Below, piece after piece: positions 37,522-49,399 of a DNA stretch of 64,000 nucleotides. How positions within the stretch are numbered: position 1 is the first letter of the stretch; every line of letters starts with the position of its first letter. Below the pieces are notes generated by a model. That model was not told the DNA's origin and did no database searches. It was given only the letters and a program-made list of their open reading frames with translations. Both the position numbers and the translations under genes were made by a program. The DNA is from Lineus longissimus. Taxonomy: Eukaryota; Nemertea; Pilidiophora; Heteronemertea; Lineidae. Where the stretch lies: the NCBI RefSeq assembly GCF_910592395.1, contig NC_088322.1, positions 184,001-248,000 of the forward strand, given 5' to 3'.

Positions 37522-38227
37522 CACGTCCACGAAACACTTTTCTAATTTCCTCGTAGGCGTATTCCTGCTGCTCCTGCTGCTGCTGCTGCTGCTGCTGTTG
37601 TTGTTGTTTCGTAGTATCCACCACGTGCAGCTGGAGGATGGAGTCATCGCACCAGGCATGTGTATGGTTGATTTTGAATTTTCCGAACACTGTTTTCTTG
37701 TCCATAGTCGACGACTTCGAGCAGGATGCAGTCATTCGTTTGGTTGATGATAATGATGATCGCTCCTCTATTTGTTGAGATGCGTCTTCTTCATCTTCAA
37801 TAGAAGTATCTTCATCGCTGGTTGGTACGGATCCGGCGCGGTGCTGCTGCTGCTGTTTCTTAATTCCGGACAACGAATTATTCGTATTAGTTTTCACCTG
37901 TTCTGCTTTCTTTTCGGTGATGGTAGAAGGTGGTAACTCTACGTGTATTTCATCTACACCCTGTCGCTCAAACTCCTGTTCCTCATCTCTGTCGCTTTGG
38001 TCAGATCGATGTCGTATGGGTGGGTGTATGGGCCGTTTTCTAATCTCCTTACTGTCAGCGGACGAATACGACTTCTCACGATGACTGTCTGGCCCTTTTC
38101 TCATTCCAGTAGGCCTATCTCTGTAGCTAGGAGATCTGGATCGATGCCTCTCCTGACCATTCCTATTAGGCCTCCTCGACGACTCTGATCCGTTCTTCAC
38201 CCTTTTGTTACTGCTGGCGCTCATCAT
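37478..38227 (-). pseudogene. Arg/Ser-rich virus-like protein, 3' end replaced by host repeat
   Basis: From the ATG at 38227 the frame encodes an Arg/Ser-rich N-terminus (RNRNGQERHRSRSPSYRDRP style), an acidic middle (SDEDTSIEDEEDASQ) and a poly-Gln run (CTG repeat at 37566-37600). At about 37521 it crosses into exon module 1, and the last residues up to 37478 are host-derived. SR-rich proteins often bind RNA, and viral mRNA regulators have such tracts; the role is inference. The start lies 179 bp from the divergent plus-strand ATG. Confidence 0.65.
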
Positions 38228-38229
38228 GA

Positions 38230-38370
38230 TGGTACAATGTTTTACTGGCCAATTGCACCTACTCTTATACACTCAGTCCAGACTGGACACGCACTTGGTA
38301 TCCACGCACTGGGAGAGTGTCCAGGTGTCCATAATGAAAACATTGCCTATATGTACAATTGTCATTCGAA
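38230..38370. promoter_or_regulatory. Divergent viral intergenic region with GTGTCC motif
   Basis: This gap between two virus-like genes holds GAGTGTCCAGGTGTCC near 38319 and inverted TCCAGACTGGA. It is copied in reverse inside both units of the 2.8-kb tandem duplication (46180-46306 and 48979-49105), nearly unchanged. A two-way promoter is the simple reading. Confidence 0.45.
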
Positions 38371-38405
38371 GAAGTACACAGACCTCGTACAACAACAACA
38401 ACAAC

Positions 38406-39521
38406 ATGTCATTCGATGTACTATTTGGATTACCAACGACAACGACGACGGGGTTTTACAGTAGTAATACACAGCCTATGGACGTCACGACGGCGACAAT
38501 GCCAGCATCATCGCATACCGACGAACCAACATCATTGCAAAACCAAGAACCATCGAACCATCAAGAATACCAACCGTATATAGCTAGTACTAGTGCCACC
38601 ATGAACTCTGTCAACTACATTCCAACTCCGATCGGGCAACTGCGTACGATGATCAATCCTTTTATGAAGACCACGACGGATGATGGAGACAAAAGTATCT
38701 TTTTCATGAACACGGCCTCTGAGATTATGAGCATTGTCGAAACACTCAATTCTAAGCAGACAGTAGCTGCATGGACCACCACCATCGGACACTACCAACA
38801 GTTTGATACATTCTCCTTCCACGACGTCTTTTCCACATACAACTGCAACGTCAATGATGTACCCCCAAAGCCCAAACTCGCTGTGACCAATGCCATTCGC
38901 CAGATGACGTGGGACCCATCGATTACCGACGAAAACGACGACACCAACGCCGCCGTCCTGGATAGGTTGCAACTGTTCAAACTGGAGCCTGTGTGTGCAT
39001 CGCTTAGATGGAAAATGCTTTACGAGACAATGACACTCGGTGAACTTTCGTTCTCCGACTATATCCTGTTTGTGTTTTGTGCCCAGGAAGAACTGAACGC
39101 TGTAGTGAATGGGACACATTTGTTTGAACAACTAGACACGCGTCGTATTAATTTCAAAACCATGATTGCAGAGTGGTTGACTACGCTGTGTCAAGTCTAC
39201 GGACTCTCCATCATGCGTATGATATGTGAGTACGTGCTGTTGATCACCAACTACGACGTACCGTTGGATGAATGCGATAAAGATAAGTTCACAACGACCA
39301 AACACCTGCCGGGCAGACATCCTGGCATCTACAGGGGCTTGTTATATACGGCCCTAACCAATGCGGCATTTGTTATGGTTCCTGGTTCTTTCAGAACAGG
39401 AACCATATTGTGTTTGGTCATGGTGTCTGTGTGTGTGTGTGTCTGTCTGTGTGTCTGTGTGTCTGTGTGTCTGTGTGTGTGTCTGTCCAGTCTTATGACT
39501 GTCACAGCTCAGTTAAAATGA
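38406..39521 (+). pseudogene. Virus-like protein, C-terminus lost in a GT repeat
   Basis: The ATG at 38406 opens about 330 credible residues with a Thr-rich N-terminus and a long mixed alpha/beta body. The protein-like sequence stops near 39400, where a 14-base inverted repeat (39375-39406) and a GTGTCT microsatellite begin. The Cys/Val tail to 39521 is a translation of that repeat. No domain recognised. Confidence 0.6.
39375..39406. repeat. Inverted repeat at the viral/host boundary
   Basis: ATGGTTCCTGGTTCT pairs with AGAACAGGAACCAT (one unpaired G). It lies exactly where the coding sequence gives way to host repeat. Confidence 0.8.
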
Positions 39522-40630
39522 GGGTTAGAGGTCTAGAAACAGTTCCTACCCCTAGGTTTGTGGACACTAGCAATCTAATGAGCCCATCATTGTCAACTTA
39601 CGACACGGGGATCATGGTGAAATTGACATTTTGAGATGTGAGATTTTGTCTGTCACACTTTTCAGATGCGAATATCTCTGTCCCTATTCAAGTTAGAAGT
39701 TTGGAAACAAGGTCTACCCTAGGTTATTGATGTGCCTGATTTCAATGAGTGCATCAAATTCAATCTCAGTTATCAGGGTCATGGTGATATTGATATATCG
39801 AATTTGATATTTTGAGATATCTTGACATCTGCGTAAGTTAGCAATGTGCAACCAAGTCTAGGTAATGTGTAGTTACCAAAGAGTTAAATGACATGAAAAT
39901 GTACAGTGTCAGGCATTTGGATCATTAAGATATCATGAGATTTTCATATATCAATTTTGATAATTTGAACTATCTCGGTCTGTGGGAGGAGTAGAGTCAT
40001 GGAACCTTCACCTATGCCCAGGTTATTGAGGTTGCCCATTCAGGTTATGCAATGACCTTGAAGGTCAGAGGTCAAGGTCAAGGTCAAATCACCTGCCAAT
40101 GAAACCACTGATATTTCAACTGTTTAGTCTATGACACGGGAACAACATGCCAATCTATATCTTCTGTGATGCTTTGAAGGTCAAACGTCAAGGGCAAGGT
40201 CGAAAGTTATGAAGCAGGCATCCTCTCCTATCTCGGTCTGTCGAAGGGGTTGAGTTGTGGAGCCTTAACCTATGCCTATGATAGGTGGCAGTTTAGATTA
40301 TGCAGTGACTTTGAAGGTTTGAGGTCAAGATCTGATCACCTTGAAACATAAAACTGTTGCTATTTTTGAGTGTATTTCTTGTGATATTTGAACATGTTTT
40401 GGAGGTGCTTTACAAGAAATGTGTATGATGACGTCACAGAATGACGAGAGCGTAGCATATTTTCGATACTCCATGCTACCAGATCAAAATAAAACGAAAT
40501 CCTTAGTCTCTGGCTTACAGAGATGCTGAACATGAGATTAACCGGTTCCGCATCGTGCCACACCGTTTTCAGTGTGAACACTTAATACGAATTAAGGTTT
40601 AAATTCAATTCGAATTAAAACTAGTGTCAA
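39407..40630. other. Host-like non-coding stretch
   Basis: It contains a (GT)n/CTGTGT microsatellite to about 39490 and diverged repeats with GGTCAAGGTCA steps near 40060-40200. No gene supported. Confidence 0.5.
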
Positions 40631-41272
40631 CAGAACTTTATTTCAACATTCAGCACATCGGGAACCATCAGACATTTACAATGTCATCTTGTTTACATTC
40701 GATTCGCTCACGCGGTGCTACAAACGGGCTGTGTTGACTATGACAGCATATTGGATGATATTCAACGATTGGATGTGGAGCGGCGATCTTGTGAAATTGT
40801 CTTGATGTGCATGGCGTTCAGTATCGATGGAATCGTGTACCGGTCCGTGTGCAGTAACACAGCAGACAGCGACGGTAGCGCGCCGGCGTTCACCGCTCGG
40901 GAACTCGAAGAGATGCGCGCCACCTCCATACCGTGCCACATGTACGACCGATACGTTGTAAGGATCGACTGGTTTACGAAAAATGAACTCCTACAAAGAA
41001 AACTATTGCGCCCAGGATACGATTTGGAGGATTTGCATGTAGAGATAACGAGGCCGCAACGAATGAATATGTACACTTCAGTGTTGAGGAACTCTTACGA
41101 ACAGTACATGTACGGAGCAGCTGCAGCGGCTCGCGGTATTGTCGGTCGCCGCGTGGAATCTCCCATGAGCACAGTTACAAATAGTATAGCGAAACAGACA
41201 CTTTATTACAAACATGTGATGCGCAATTGCTTCAAACTTGTTCGCTTTCTTTACGCCCCGCCCCGGCAGTGA
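40631..41272 (+). pseudogene. Virus-like gene fragment, 5' end unclear
   Basis: A frame open from at least 40631 to the stop at 41272 has no clear ATG until about 40805. A second frame over about 40655-40740 also looks coding, which suggests a frameshift near 40730. The C-terminal part includes an Ala run (GCAGCTGCAGCG) and Arg-rich patches. Codon style and homopolymers resemble the viral genes upstream. No family recognised. Confidence 0.45.
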
Positions 41273-42719
41273 ATGAATCATTTATTCGATGAGTGGATCG
41301 AGAGTCATCGGAGCCTGCACAGGGACTGCCCCATACGTGTGGTGGTGCTGCTGCTGCCACCTATTAAGGGTCAGAGTATAAATTCATGCTCAAAAATATG
41401 ATTTCTTTGTAAAGGTGTCCAAGTGTCCAGATTTCAGATAGGTGTCCAATTGTGGTCAACAACACAACACCTACAAGTGTACGCACTAGTAGTCTACACA
41501 CGGTCGGAATTAGACCACCAGGAGGTAATGTGGCGTTTTTTAGGTTCAACGTCTATTTTTACAAAAGCGATGAAAAAAATCTTATGTCATGAATCATGTC
41601 TTCGTTGTCTGTCCCTCAAGGTGTCTGGTCCATGGCATATCTGGGTAAAAATGTGAACGTAAAGGTGGCCCTCTCGTACACCCCCCCCCCCCCCCCACAA
41701 CATCGATGTATTTATTATATGTAGTAGGGATATAAAATTTTCCGAACAAAATGACACGAAAAGATTTGTAAAGGTGTCCAAGTGTCCAGATAGGTGTCCA
41801 AGTGTCCAAATAGGTGTCCAAGTGTCCAGATAGGTGTCCAAGTGTCCAGATAGGTGTCCAAGTGCACCATAACACTGTTTTCAGCACTTCATTTAAATAT
41901 TCTGCAAGCAACCTTACGTTTAATATCATTTTAGAAGAGCAATTAATTCACTTAATTATTTCAGTCCAAAATTATTTAAATCAAATTTAATCATTCCCTC
42001 CCCGTTTAGTCATAGTTTTGTTCCGCTAGGGTTGGTCCACACTATCTTCTACCTGTAGGTACACTCCTAGTTTAAATCACACAGAAGTCACAAATGAATG
42101 AAAGTGATTAGTGATGTCAAAACATGTTAATTTAAACAAGCAAAATAACTCAAAAACATGACCCCCAAAAATGACTGAAACTCATGGTATTCTTCAGAAG
42201 CATAATATCAGATATCCATTACTATCTAAGTGGTTTTAAACCACATATACCCTGTTTTTGAAGTGTTGCTCATGATTATTGATTGGTCGTGATTGGTCAT
42301 GATTGGTCGGCATTTAGTATCGCCCCATCTTGCACTTTTATGAAAATGCCGCCATGTTGGATTATAATCGAAAATTTCGTGACACAAATTGGGTCATTGT
42401 GGAACCAAAACTGGACAGATTTTCATCTAACTACTTTCAAAAGATTGTTAGGAGACTGGACAATTGGAATATGATGGTGTGGACATTCATAAAGTACGAA
42501 CACAGGGAGTAATATAGGCCGAAAGCCTAAGCATGATACCGCTTCGTCGCTACACAGTAGTCTTACATGTAAATGAATGTACATGCTTATACATGTATAC
42601 AGTGTGCGTGTTTATCACCTAAAAAACTCAGTAAGTAAAAGTAAAAACATGCATTGTGTACTTTGTGCCGACTCATTGCCTTATAGCACAGATGATGTGA
42701 TGGCTGTACTTGCTGCTTA
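41273..42719. other. Non-coding stretch with simple repeats
   Basis: No supported gene. It holds a poly-C run at 41682-41697, the GTGTCC array, and three GATTGGTC repeats (42281-42310, CCAAT boxes on the other strand). Confidence 0.5.
41773..41866. repeat. Tandem array of a 20-bp GTGTCC unit
   Basis: Four complete copies and part of a fifth of GGTGTCCAAGTGTCCAGATA. A single unit with the same TTTGTAAA flank lies at 41414. The unit is an amplified form of the motif in the viral gaps. Confidence 0.95.
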
Positions 42720-43906
42720 GTGTTTGCAACTAAGGCCGACAAATTAAGTCTCGACAGCAGCCCACGCAATGCACCATCGTCTTTGGATATCGGTACAATT
42801 TTGAGCACCGTATCGGGAAAGTCATCATCAAATCCGTTTTATGGGAGAATGGCGAAACCCGGCAAGCTTCATTCGGACAGTACTCTGTTTGAAATTATCG
42901 AACTATCCACGGTGCCAGTTACAGTGCACCGAGTCAAGCCAGTATCGTTGGCGCCGATCCACAACATTTTCGACATGTGTTTGGTGAGCATGTCCCATAA
43001 CGATTCGTTAGATGTGCATGTGGAGAAGAACTGTTGCAATGACGTTTCACAAGGAATTGTAACATTTATTGTAAATAACGTGGCCGAATCTTTTAACAAG
43101 GCCGACGTGAAGAAGTCCGCAGAAAATGAGTCGCTCGGATTTCTTGACGGACTCTGTTCTTTGGGGGGGGAAGGGTATCTTGCCCGAGATGTATGCGAAG
43201 GCAATATTTAGCGATCAGGACACATATTATTCGGAATACGTATCCGAATCGCTGACATCGCTCAGTTTGAACAATCCGAACGAAATGGTTAGTGGTGCAT
43301 TCTTGTGTCTCGTCTTGGAAACGTTACTCTTGCATAAAAGTTTGTACCAAGTCGTGTTGGACGGGGAGCATTTCCACAAGCAATTCGAGAACCACTTGAA
43401 CCTTATGCGAAGCAGTAAGTACGATGGTGCTGTGGATAACGCGTTTGTGCAGTATTCGGCCATGAAGTTTGCAGACGATCTCATGAAAGTAGTTTGCGCG
43501 CACATAACAAACAAAAAACAGTACGTAACGAAACGCGTCCTGGGATTTCTAATGGAAACAATCAAATTTAATCGATTCTTGACGCTGTTGACGGACTCTA
43601 CAAGTCGATGCGAAAAATCGGATGATCTGCTGCACTTGGATAGGAATCTGGTTGCATTTGATATGCTCAAAAACTATATAACTGTGGAGAAAAGGTTAGT
43701 GGACGTGTACAACACTAACAGTCGTATCGTTGAAAAAAGTGAGCTTCATGTGTTGAATGCCATATGTAATATGGTCGAAGGACAAAAACATTCCCAATTG
43801 TGGTGTTGGGAAGAAGACCACTCTAAAAACTCACAAGGAGGACATCGAGTACGTTAAGATAAACTTGCCCGAGTATGTGATTGAGGCTTACAAAAACATA
43901 GAATAG
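42720..43906 (+). pseudogene. Virus-like gene split by two frameshifts
   Basis: Three successive frames read as one protein. The first runs from 42720 and fails at a G8 run (about 43158-43165). The second covers the body, to about 43785. The third carries the last 40 or so residues to the TAG at 43904. The first codon is a GTG with a stop close upstream, so the N-terminus may also be missing. The protein is helical and mixed, with no recognised motif. One frameshift in a homopolymer could be a sequencing error; two suggest decay. Confidence 0.6.
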
Positions 43907-44714
43907 TTTGGGTCGATTCATCCCATTATATCTCGAATGCATATTTCTAACTACTGTATACATGTTGATAAAATGGAGTTAGTGATGTGATTGTTATAAA
44001 ATTTGTTTTTCTCGTTAGTCTTCAATATGTGTGGAAATCATTCAGACCTTCCTCCACTCCTCACCTGTTTTGTAATAGGTGGACCATCCATTTATTACAT
44101 ACGCATATTTCTGTATTGAAATCATTCATAGTATCTCCATGATCTATAATTGTGTAACTATTGCATGTTTAATTGTTGTTTTATTTTGTACTATCATCAT
44201 ACATCATAATTATCCAGATGGAAATTTTGATTGTGATAATCCCTGCCAGCTTACATTATTATTGTGTCAGTCAACTGTATTATTTGTATTACCTTTGGCC
44301 CCTAGAGGGCGTATTCGAGTAATAAATAAATAAATAAAATTAATTAAAAGTTGGGATTTTTTAGACGTTTAATGTTTTTTTCAGAGGAGATATTACACTG
44401 GGTCACTCCCCCCCTAGACCAACCAAGTATGGTTGTAATACTGGCACTTCCTGGGGCTGAGGGGTCATTTCAGGATTTAGACCTACCGAGCCACTCCCCA
44501 GCCGGAACCAGTGAGACCCAAGTCATCTCCCCCCCCCCCCCCCCCCCATTCCACAACTGCTAGCCATTGCTATTGGATTTTTACATGTTTTTTGGGGAAA
44601 TATAAATGTAGGGTCCCAGTGTAATATCTCCTCTGAATAAAACATAAAAGCATTATCTTACGATGAAATGAATAGAAACGTAAGTGGCAGTGTTATGTTT
44701 ATTCATCTGCAGCT

Positions 44715-45386
44715 TCAGAAACAAACGTAACAAGAAGTGATACCCTCAAAAAATGCAGTCCGACACACATGCAGGATAAACCACATGTCTCCTTTCCTGA
44801 TGAGGGTAATGTGAAAACCATTCCTTCTAACTATTTTTACAGAGGCATGTTTACATTCCTCCCTCGTCACCACAAACGGGACAATGATTATGCCATTGCT
44901 GCAAGTAGAGAGTTCTTCTTGGTAATTGTTCTTTATGTGTTCAAGGGAGTTTTCCATGCTTCGTGGAAGTGCTGTCACTTTCTTGAGGTAGTCTTCATCC
45001 CGGTTGAATTCCCAACATGTGTCAGGTGTCAATGTCTCGGGGAGGTCGGAAAATTTATCCAGATAATCCAAACATTCCAATACATGTACATTCATCGCGG
45101 GAATCCTAGGCATCTGCCATATTTCAGTAAGAGTGAAGGGGCCATAGTCCTCCGAATTATCGGGTAATGTACGGTTTAGAACGTGAAGCGCTTTGAATTC
45201 TTTCAAGTACAAGTTACCCGGAGAGATCATTACACCATGCTCATTGGCAATGAGATAACTGTCGAACTCGCAAACATAGACACTATCGACTTCAACATTT
45301 CCCTCAGGACGAAAGGCTTGGAATAGTACATAGTTCAATGTAGCCTTCACTGCTGGGGGTAGTTTCGGTTCCGGCTGTGCTGTCAC
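44715..45386 (-). CDS. Unknown 223-codon ORF, copy 1
   Basis: The minus-strand frame has only a GTG start, with a stop a few codons upstream, so it may be an exon or the 3' part of a gene. The sequence looks protein-like (PFTLTEIWQMPRIP, VPFVVTREEC). I do not recognise it. It is identical in the second unit. Confidence 0.4.
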   Translation of the reverse strand: MTAQPEPKLPPAVKATLNYVLFQAFRPEGNVEVDSVYVCEFDSYLIANEHGVMISPGNLYLKEFKALHVLNRTLPDNSEDYGPFTLTEIWQMPRIPAMNVHVLECLDYLDKFSDLPETLTPDTCWEFNRDEDYLKKVTALPRSMENSLEHIKNNYQEELSTCSNGIIIVPFVVTREECKHASVKIVRRNGFHITLIRKGDMWFILHVCRTAFFEGITSCYVCF

Positions 45387-46179
45387 TGTCCAGTACGGAC
45401 TGTAATTTCTTGTTGGCCTTTATTTGGTACATCCTGTATATTCAGTTCATCCCGCAGTTGCACATTGGCCTGGATGTCCTTATCAGCTGATTCCAGGAAA
45501 AGCACGTTTTCGCCATATTCTAAAACAAAGACGACATCACGTTTATTTTCATCACGCTAAATTCCAAGTTTACGGCTGTAGTACGCCTTTTTCTGCACTA
45601 TCTGTGGTAGTCACTTTTCACCCAGGAAACTAACGTTCTGTAAGTGTTTATATGATTATGTGTCTTTCTGTATTTTGGTCGCTACAAGACTTTGTAGTTG
45701 TAGGGCTAGCGATGCCGAGTTCCTCCTGGACACTGCTATTGTTTGTTTACGTGTAAAATTAGCTGTCTCACTTGGAGTCTCTAATTCTTGTATGTTGGGC
45801 CACGTTGTGCTTAATCTTCAACACTGTTCGATGCTATGTCGTCTAAGGCCATGTCTCATCTGTGTGTTGTATATAAAAGGTGTCTTTAGCGGAGTTTAAT
45901 TAGGCTACGGGTCATGTCAAATTTTCTATTACTGAAGGTAGTTCGTCTAGCTTAGGACAGGCGGCAACACCGTCTAGTCACATTCATTGTCTTTGTCTTT
46001 AGACTTATGAGTGTTGTCTCTTGTATCTTTTCAGTTTACCGAATCGTTTATGAATTATGAACCTGTATTTTCAATAAACTATATTCGAAGTCAAAGAAGA
46101 GTTTTCGTCGAGTGACTGATCCACAGTCACTCTAGCATTCATATTCTTCACTTGGTAATTGAGATCCATTGAATGACAA

Positions 46180-46306
46180 TATTGTACATAGGCAATGTTT
46201 TCATTATGGACACCTGGACACTCTCCCAGTGAGTGGATACCAAGTGCGTGTCCAGTCTGGACTGAGTGTATACGAGTAGGTGCAATTGGCCAGTAAAACA
46301 TTGTTG
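46180..46306 (-). repeat. Inverted copy of the viral divergent gap, unit 1
   Basis: It matches 38232-38362 in reverse with a handful of changes, including the GTGTCCAGGTGTCC motif. This is virus-derived sequence embedded in the duplicated unit. Confidence 0.9.
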
Positions 46307-46557
46307 GCCTACCAAAGAAGGATTTCCCCACCCGGGATTTCCCACAACAAACATCCTCATTGTTATCACACATGGTACAGCGCCATTTTATCCCTGGTGT
46401 CGAAGTTATGAACTATTGTCAAATAAAATCATCTTTTTTTAGAAGATGCAAAGACTGAATTTGAGAATTTTTTGTTCGTATATCATCGCAAGTGATCCTA
46501 GAACAGTATAGGACACAATTCAAATTGATACCATTGAAAAAACTAACGAAACGAGGC

Positions 46558-46600
46558 TTGCTCAGGGCAGCGTCTGTATAACGTACGCTGCCCTGAGCAA
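46558..46600. repeat. Perfect 16-bp-arm hairpin, unit 1
   Basis: TTGCTCAGGGCAGCGT and ACGCTGCCCTGAGCAA are exact reverse complements around an 11-base loop. The copy in unit 2 is at 49357-49399. Confidence 0.95.
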
Positions 46601-47513
46601 ATCCAGGTGACAAAATGGCGCTTTTCGAGCTTCAAAGTCAATTTTTGACAAAACCGAACGACAGAATTCAATAATTTTTTCACCAAGATTCTTGTATTCG
46701 TCTCGACTTATCGTGTACCAAATTTCATTGCATTGGGTTCATGCATATTTCTAACTACTGTATACATGTTGATAAAATGGAGTTAGTGATGTGATTGTTA
46801 TAAAATTTGTTTTTCTCGTTAGTCTTCAATATGTGTGGAAATCATTCAGACCTTCCTCCACTCCTCACCTGTTTTGTAATAGGTGGACCATCCATTTATT
46901 ACATACGCATATTTCTGTATTGAAATCATTCATAGTATCTCCATGATCTATAATTGTGTAACTATTGCATGTTTAATTGTTGTTTTATTTTGTACTATCA
47001 TCATACATCATAATTATCCAGATGGAAATTTTGATTGTGATAATCCCTGCCAGCTTACATTATTATTGTGTCAGTCAACTGTATTATTTGTATTACCTTT
47101 GGCCCCTAGAGGGCGTATTCGAGTAATAAATAAATAAATAAAATTAATTAAAAGTTGGGATTTTTTAGACGTTTAATGTTTTTTTCAGAGGAGATATTAC
47201 ACTGGGTCACTCCCCCCCTAGACCAACCAAGTATGGTTGTAATACTGGCACTTCCTGGGGCTGAGGGGTCATTTCAGGATTTAGACCTACCGAGCCACTC
47301 CCCAGCCGGAACCAGTGAGACCCAAGTCATCTCCCCCCCCCCCCCCATTCCACAACTGCTAGCCATTGCTATTGGATTTTTACATGTTTTTTGGGGAAAT
47401 ATAAATGTAGGGTCCCAGTGTAATATCTCCTCTGAATAAAACATAAAAGCATTATCTTACGATGAAATGAATAGAAACGTAAGTGGCAGTGTTATGTTTA
47501 TTCATCTGCAGCT

Positions 47514-48185
47514 TCAGAAACAAACGTAACAAGAAGTGATACCCTCAAAAAATGCAGTCCGACACACATGCAGGATAAACCACATGTCTCCTTTCCTGAT
47601 GAGGGTAATGTGAAAACCATTCCTTCTAACTATTTTTACAGAGGCATGTTTACATTCCTCCCTCGTCACCACAAACGGGACAATGATTATGCCATTGCTG
47701 CAAGTAGAGAGTTCTTCTTGGTAATTGTTCTTTATGTGTTCAAGGGAGTTTTCCATGCTTCGTGGAAGTGCTGTCACTTTCTTGAGGTAGTCTTCATCCC
47801 GGTTGAATTCCCAACATGTGTCAGGTGTCAATGTCTCGGGGAGGTCGGAAAATTTATCCAGATAATCCAAACATTCCAATACATGTACATTCATCGCGGG
47901 AATCCTAGGCATCTGCCATATTTCAGTAAGAGTGAAGGGGCCATAGTCCTCCGAATTATCGGGTAATGTACGGTTTAGAACGTGAAGCGCTTTGAATTCT
48001 TTCAAGTACAAGTTACCCGGAGAGATCATTACACCATGCTCATTGGCAATGAGATAACTGTCGAACTCGCAAACATAGACACTATCGACTTCAACATTTC
48101 CCTCAGGACGAAAGGCTTGGAATAGTACATAGTTCAATGTAGCCTTCACTGCTGGGGGTAGTTTCGGTTCCGGCTGTGCTGTCAC
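47514..48185 (-). CDS. Unknown 223-codon ORF, copy 2
   Basis: Same translation as the frame at 44715-45386, with a GTG-only start. Probably one locus duplicated recently. Confidence 0.4.
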   Translation of the reverse strand: MTAQPEPKLPPAVKATLNYVLFQAFRPEGNVEVDSVYVCEFDSYLIANEHGVMISPGNLYLKEFKALHVLNRTLPDNSEDYGPFTLTEIWQMPRIPAMNVHVLECLDYLDKFSDLPETLTPDTCWEFNRDEDYLKKVTALPRSMENSLEHIKNNYQEELSTCSNGIIIVPFVVTREECKHASVKIVRRNGFHITLIRKGDMWFILHVCRTAFFEGITSCYVCF

Positions 48186-48978
48186 TGTCCAGTACGGACT
48201 GTAATTTCTTGTTGGCCTTTATTTGGTACATCCTGTATATTCAGTTCATCCCGCAGTTGCACATTGGCCTGGATGTCCTTATCAGCTGATTCCAGGAAAA
48301 GCACGTTTTCGCCATATTCTAATACAAAGACGACATCACGTTTATTTTCATCACGCTAAATTCCAAGTTTACGGCTGTAGTACGCCTTTTTCTCCACTAT
48401 CTGTGGTAGTCACTTTTCACCCAGGAAACTAACGTTCTGTAAGTGTTTATATGATTATGTGTCTTTCTGTATTTTGGTCGCTACAAGACTTTGTAGTTGT
48501 AGGGCTAGCGATGCCGAGTTCCTCCTGGACACTGCTATTGTTTGTTTACGTGTAAAATTAGCTGTCTCACTTGGAGTCTCTAATTCTTGTATGTTGGGCC
48601 ACGTTGTGCTTAATCTTCAACACTGTTCGATGCTATGTCGTCTAAGGCCATGTCTCATCTGTGTGTTGTATATAAAAGGTGTCTTTAGCGGAGTTTAATT
48701 AGGCTACGGGTCATGTCAAATTTTCTATTACTGAAGGTAGTTCGTCTAGCTTAGGACAGGCGGCAACACCGTCTAGTCACATTCATTGTCTTTGTCTTTA
48801 GACTTATGAGTGTTGTCTCTTGTATCTTTTCAGTTTACCGAATCGTTTATGAATTATGAACCTGTATTTTCAATAAACTATATTCGAAGTCAAAGAAGAG
48901 TTTTCGTCGAGTGACTGATCCACAGTCACTCTAGCATTCATATTCTTCACTTGGTAATTGAGATCCATTGAATGACAA

Positions 48979-49105
48979 TATTGTACATAGGCAATGTTTT
49001 CATTATGGACACCTGGACACTCTCCCAGTGAGTGGATACCAAGTGCGTGTCCAGTCTGGACTGAGTGTATACGAGTAGGTGCAATTGGCCAGTAAAACAT
49101 TGTTG
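48979..49105 (-). repeat. Inverted copy of the viral divergent gap, unit 2
   Basis: Same as 46180-46306. Confidence 0.9.
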
Positions 49106-49356
49106 GCCTACCAAAGAAGGATTTCCCCACCCGGGATTTCCCACAACAAACATCCTCATTGTTATCACACATGGTACAGCGCCATTTTATCCCTGGTGTC
49201 GAAGTTATGAACTATTGTCAAATAAAATCATCTTTTTTTAGAAGATGCAAAGACTGAATTTGAGAATTTTTTGTTCGTATATCATCGCAAGTGATCCTAG
49301 AACAGTATAGGACACAATTCAAATTGATACCATTGAAAAAACTAACGAAACGAGGC

Positions 49357-49399
49357 TTGCTCAGGGCAGCGTCTGTATAACGTACGCTGCCCTGAGCAA
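49357..49399. repeat. Perfect 16-bp-arm hairpin, unit 2
   Basis: Same as 46558-46600. Confidence 0.95.

Larger units (their letters stand above)
43937..46740. repeat. 2.8-kb tandem duplication, unit 1
   Basis: 2804 bp, repeated directly at 46741-49539 with three substitutions noticed and a poly-C length change near 44530. Contents in order: a LINE-like 3' end with a TAAA tail (44120-44345), a 223-codon minus-strand ORF, an LTR-like stretch with TATATAAAAG (45867) and AATAAA (46073), an inverted copy of a viral gap, and a 16-bp-arm hairpin. Confidence 0.95.

Noticed and set aside
39410-39634. Cys/Val-rich ORF
   Set aside because: A translation of the GTGTCT microsatellite.
44521-44547. Poly-C runs (also 25560, 41682, 52284) as functional elements
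   Set aside because: Length varies between the two tandem units; probably slippage or sequencing uncertainty.
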